From assembly GCA_045546255.1 (NCBI GenBank), contig JAZQCK010000070.1, forward strand, positions 1 through 7,914: a stretch of DNA of 7,914 bases, written 5' to 3'. Position numbers and translations under genes: made by a program. This document shows positions 5,502-7,914 of this stretch, piece by piece. Within the stretch, counting starts at the first letter, position 1. The number at the start of each line of letters is the position of its first letter. Origin of the DNA: RGIG5612 sp045546255 (GTDB lineage Bacteria; Bacillota; Clostridia; Lachnospirales; Lachnospiraceae). The notes beneath the pieces are model-generated. The model did not search any database. It was not told where the DNA came from and saw only the letters and a list, made by a program, of their open reading frames with translations.

Positions 5502-6265
5502 CAGTTGATTTGCTGTTTGTTGGATTTCAGGAAGTCAGCAATCTCCTCCACTGCTATCTCTGCGTTTTTCGTCCACAGATGGTCTGCCTCCGGAACCGGG
5601 ACGATCTTCAGGTTTTTGATCACGTCCTGATAAGCAAGTGTCATCTCCTCCGGTACATATTCGTCTGCTTTTCCGTAGACAATCAGCGCGTCCCCATCAA
5701 AGTCTTTCAAATGGTCATACACGACCACTTTCTGCGCACTCAAGAAATATGGACGTCCGATACGGAACATTTCCGTTTCCATCACTTCAGGCGGATCAGC
5801 CGGATCATAATAGTTCCCAAAGAAGAAGCCGCTCGTTGCACGATGATGGATATCTGCTGCCGGAGAAAGAAGGACCAGTTTTCTGACTTCTTCTTTATGA
5901 CGCACTGCAAGATGGGTTGCAATTATGCCTCCCATGGAATAGCCGATCAGGATAATCTCGCTGACAAAGTCCCGTCCTTTTGCATATGCAAAAAACGTTT
6001 CTGCATCCTGCATCAGTCCGTCCACTGTCATCTCCACCATATCGCCTTCACTTCTTCCATGGCAGGAAAAATCAAAGCGAAGCGTTGCAATCCCTTGGCT
6101 CCACAGCGCCCTGGTCAGTTCGTAGAACGGGGTTTGGCGGCTATTCGTATTAAAGCCGTGCATGATGATTGCAAGCGGCATCTTTTCATCTTCCTTAGGA
6201 TCGGGACCTTCCAGCAGCCCGTATAAAGACAGGTTATCTCTTTTTAAACTTAGCTTTTCTTTCAT
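5498..6265 (-). CDS. Alpha/beta hydrolase, feruloyl/cinnamoyl esterase-like
   Basis: About 255 residues with a complete hydrolase triad. Numbered from the TTG at 6268: oxyanion motif HGF (37-39), nucleophile in GYSMGG (Ser111), Asp in VYGKADEYVP (Asp202) and His in PEADHLW (His230). RFDFSCHGRSEG (64-75) resembles the RFDFNGHGxSDG segment of cytoplasmic cinnamoyl esterases and serine aminopeptidase-like lipases; ~55 residues between Ser and Asp form a small cap. There is no signal peptide, so it should act in the cytoplasm on a small ester. I start it at ATG 6265 (GAGG 10 bases upstream); TTG at 6268 is better spaced (7 bases) and adds one residue. It is followed directly by the transporter promoter. 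The exact substrate is unknown. Confidence 0.88.
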   Translation of the reverse strand: MKEKLSLKRDNLSLYGLLEGPDPKEDEKMPLAIIMHGFNTNSRQTPFYELTRALWSQGIATLRFDFSCHGRSEGDMVEMTVDGLMQDAETFFAYAKGRDFVSEIILIGYSMGGIIATHLAVRHKEEVRKLVLLSPAADIHHRATSGFFFGNYYDPADPPEVMETEMFRIGRPYFLSAQKVVVYDHLKDFDGDALIVYGKADEYVPEEMTLAYQDVIKNLKIVPVPEADHLWTKNAEIAVEEIADFLKSNKQQINC

Positions 6266-6330
6266 CAATTATTATCCTCTTCTGAATCATTCGTCAGCTG
6301 TATGCTCACTTTTTTCTGCATATGTAGCCA

Positions 6331-6352
6331 AAGATAGAGTTTAATCTATCTT
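6331..6352. other. AT-rich stem-loop between radical SAM and hydrolase genes
   Basis: AAGATAGA (6331-6338) pairs with TCTATCTT (6345-6352) around a 6-base loop in the 120-base gap. No T-tract follows on the - strand, so at best it is a weak terminator. On the - strand TTGTCT and TATCTT are spaced 17 bases apart across it, a possible weak hydrolase promoter (4 of 6 matches in each box). Neither reading is strong. Confidence 0.25.
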
Positions 6353-6388
6353 CAGACAAAACTCCAGTAAAATATATCGGCACAAGTT

Positions 6389-7336
6389 TTACTCCGAGAA
6401 ATCCAGATACGCCCGCATGCGATTCAGGACATGTTTTTTATTTGCGCTCCACATCGGTGCGACAAGAAGTTTTTTATCACCGTCTCCGGTCAGGCGGTGA
6501 ATGACAATGTGCGAAGGGATTCGTTTTAAAAGATCACCGACCAAATGAATATATTCGTCTTCTTCCATGATATGGATTGCCGGACTTGAGGACAGACTCC
6601 CATCCATTCCGGGCTCTTGTCCATCCACGTTCTGGCGGATAGCTGCAAGATATTCCTTCTCCAGATCCGTTCCTTTTAAGATATGAAGCAGCTGCAGCTT
6701 GATCCCTGTCGCTCCACTCCGGCAGACATGTTCGACAGTCGCCTCCATGTCTTCCTTTGTTTCGCCCGGAAGCCCTAAGATCACATGCGTGATCACCTCA
6801 AGATTCCGATTTTGCAATTCCTTGACTGCAGAATCATATACAGAAAGCGGATATCCTCTTCGGATATACTCTGCCGTTTTTTCATGGATCGTCTGAAGGC
6901 CGAGCTCGACCCAGACAGGTTTGAGCTCGTTCAGTTCGCTCAGCAGATCAAGCACATCTTCCGGAAGACAGTCCGGACGTGTGGCGATCGAAAGCGCAAC
7001 AATATCCGGATGGTGGATCGCCTCTTCGAAAAGTGTTCTTAACTTTTCAACCGGTGCGTAGGTATTCGTATATGCCTGGAAATATGCAATATATTTTCCA
7101 TCTTTGATTTTCGATGCGACCAGTTTTTTGCCTTCTTCAATCTGCTCCGTGATGCTCATCGCAGGGTCTCCGGCGAATTCACCGCTTCCTCCGGCAGAGC
7201 AAAAAATGCAGCCTCGGCTGCCGACCTTTCCGTCACGATTCGGGCAGGTGAAGCCGCCGTTCACTGCAATTTTATACACCTTGCACCCGAAGGTATCTTT
7301 CAGATATTGATTTAAGGAATAATATTGAATGCCCAT
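6389..7336 (-). CDS. Radical SAM protein of the YtqA/TIGR01212 family (possible MnmL)
   Basis: 315 residues from Met at 7336. The N-terminal YYSLNQYLKDTFGCKVYKI and FTCPNRDG, then a CX11CX2C cluster (Cys31, Cys43, Cys46; CIFC), bind the [4Fe-4S] cluster in the spacing of this family. YFQAYTNTYAP, ATRPDCLPEDVLDLL, WVELGLQT, VILGLPGET and the late HRLTGDG are also typical. In Bacillus and Streptococcus the YtqA subgroup (MnmL) acts with MnmM in making the mnm5s2U wobble base of tRNA; no MnmM gene is next to it here, so that role is inference. ATG at 7336 has GAGG 6 bases upstream and matches the usual N-terminus; an ATG at 7360 would add 8 residues but has no ribosome binding site. A Gly/Ser-rich stretch near 6581-6631 looks like a loop insertion. 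Confidence 0.9.
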   Translation of the reverse strand: MGIQYYSLNQYLKDTFGCKVYKIAVNGGFTCPNRDGKVGSRGCIFCSAGGSGEFAGDPAMSITEQIEEGKKLVASKIKDGKYIAYFQAYTNTYAPVEKLRTLFEEAIHHPDIVALSIATRPDCLPEDVLDLLSELNELKPVWVELGLQTIHEKTAEYIRRGYPLSVYDSAVKELQNRNLEVITHVILGLPGETKEDMEATVEHVCRSGATGIKLQLLHILKGTDLEKEYLAAIRQNVDGQEPGMDGSLSSSPAIHIMEEDEYIHLVGDLLKRIPSHIVIHRLTGDGDKKLLVAPMWSANKKHVLNRMRAYLDFSE

Positions 7337-7429
7337 AAACTCCCTCGAGTCTACGGGCATGAAAAAGAAAAGTCAAGTGTTGCGCCACTCACAAGATGCG
7401 TCACAAAAATGCATTTTGAGGGGTAATTT

Positions 7430-7627
7430 CTAGCTTGCAGTAAACAGTTCCCTTTGAATGAAACCAAGAGCACGCATACGGTACATTGGATCTGTCTCCC
7501 AGGACAAATCTTTCATTAATTCGTCGATCACTTCCGATACCGTATATTCGCTATTGTTCTCCGGTTTATTTTCCGCTTTATTCTGGTTCTCGTTCAATTG
7601 GCTATTATTCATGCAGTTCTCACTCAT
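7430..7627 (-). CDS. Small acidic protein of unknown function (65 residues)
   Basis: I do not recognise it. From ATG 7627 (AGGAG with a 7-base spacer) it encodes 65 residues: an Asn/Glu/Lys-rich, probably disordered N-terminal third (N-rich around NNSQLNENQNKAENKPENN) and a C-terminal part that looks helical (YTVSEVIDELMKDLSW, then MYRMRALGFIQRELF). There is no signal peptide, Cys cluster or membrane helix. An ATG at 7663 overlaps the upstream stop as ATGA and would add 12 basic residues, but lacks its own binding site. It sits 32 bases after the uroporphyrinogen decarboxylase-like gene and is probably co-transcribed with it. It could be a small partner of that enzyme; nothing proves it. Confidence 0.7.
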   Translation of the reverse strand: MSENCMNNSQLNENQNKAENKPENNSEYTVSEVIDELMKDLSWETDPMYRMRALGFIQRELFTAS

Positions 7628-7659
7628 GGTCATTCTCCTTTTCTTCTGTTTATCTTCCT

Positions 7660-7914
7660 TCATTTTGTCCCATACTCATGCACGAAGTTTAATACTTCGA
7701 TCGCAACCTCCGGCTCGACATCTGTAGGGAAGCAGCACGGAACGTTGAATAAGAAGCCGCCGCCCGGTGCGCACTCGTCGATAATCTGTTTGATGCGGTC
7801 AAAGACTTTGTCTTTGTGATACTGAAACAGCTGCGCCGGAAGTAGTCCTCCGAAAACGGTCTGTGATCCGGCAAGATGTTTTTTCGCTTCAATCGGATCA
7901 TCAAGGTCCATCTG
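7660..7914 (-). CDS. Uroporphyrinogen decarboxylase-family protein, C-terminal fragment
   Basis: The window edge cuts the gene; 84 C-terminal residues are visible and the frame stays open to the edge (codon CAG at 7912-7914). DLDDPIEAKKHLAG, then the FGGLLPAQLF turn, and CAPGGGFLFNVPCCFPTDVEPE near the end reproduce the C-terminal half of the UroD-type TIM barrel, where a D-P-x-x-A-K-x-x-L-G helix is followed by xGG and by APGGGF with a P-x-D-V-x-P-E helix. In Clostridia most such proteins that lie outside haem operons are corrinoid-dependent methyltransferases or O-demethylation partners rather than haem enzymes. The neighbours give no corrinoid protein in view, so the methyl donor and acceptor cannot be named. 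The stop is TGA at 7660-7662. Confidence 0.8.
   Translation of the reverse strand, partial: QMDLDDPIEAKKHLAGSQTVFGGLLPAQLFQYHKDKVFDRIKQIIDECAPGGGFLFNVPCCFPTDVEPEVAIEVLNFVHEYGTK

Noticed and set aside
7348..7376. Promoter TTGACT, 17 bases, TAGACT in front of the radical SAM gene
   Set aside because: Transcription from it would start about 5 bases before the best start codon (7336), leaving no room for the ribosome binding site that supports that start; the two cannot both be right and the family N-terminus favours the start codon.
7406..7417. AAAATGCATTTT palindrome as an operator
   Set aside because: A short AT-rich palindrome with no clear promoter next to it; expected by chance.

Overview
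The window looks like a chromosomal segment from a Gram-positive Clostridia bacterium, most likely a member of the Lachnospiraceae. Three things suggest this: Firmicute-style GGAGG ribosome binding sites, a lipoprotein-anchored ABC transporter of the TrpXYZ type, and a DUF4956 / phosphodiester glycosidase neighbourhood common in that family. No mobile element, phage gene, rRNA, tRNA or CRISPR array is visible.

Layout. Positions 1-2156 (+ strand) carry three surface or membrane genes: the end of a DUF4956 membrane protein, a secreted or anchored phosphodiester glycosidase (NAGPA domain), and a four-helix membrane protein that overlaps it and starts at TTG. Positions 2157-2389 separate convergent genes and hold three imperfect 43-nt palindromic repeats and two terminators. 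Positions 2390-5501 (- strand) hold an aromatic amino-acid (probably tryptophan) ABC transporter operon: binding lipoprotein, permease, ATPase. In front of it are a strong promoter with a perfect palindrome in its spacer and a leader. Positions 5498-7914 (- strand) hold an alpha/beta hydrolase, a YtqA/TIGR01212 radical SAM protein, a 65-residue orphan protein, and the C-terminal end of a uroporphyrinogen decarboxylase-like protein.

The most interesting element is the transporter leader at about 5320-5466. It encodes an unlisted 25-residue peptide with a Phe-Tyr-Tyr-Ala-Tyr-Trp-Phe cluster. The RNA can form three competing pairings: a 1:2 stem that includes the aromatic codons, a 12-bp 2:3 antiterminator, and a 10-bp 3:4 terminator followed by a U-tract. 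This is the architecture of a ribosome-mediated transcription attenuator, in a transporter family that in Firmicutes is usually associated with T-box control. Low charging of Tyr, Trp or Phe tRNA would stall the ribosome on the cluster, free the antiterminator and switch on uptake. The palindrome between the -35 and -10 boxes suggests a second control layer by a repressor.
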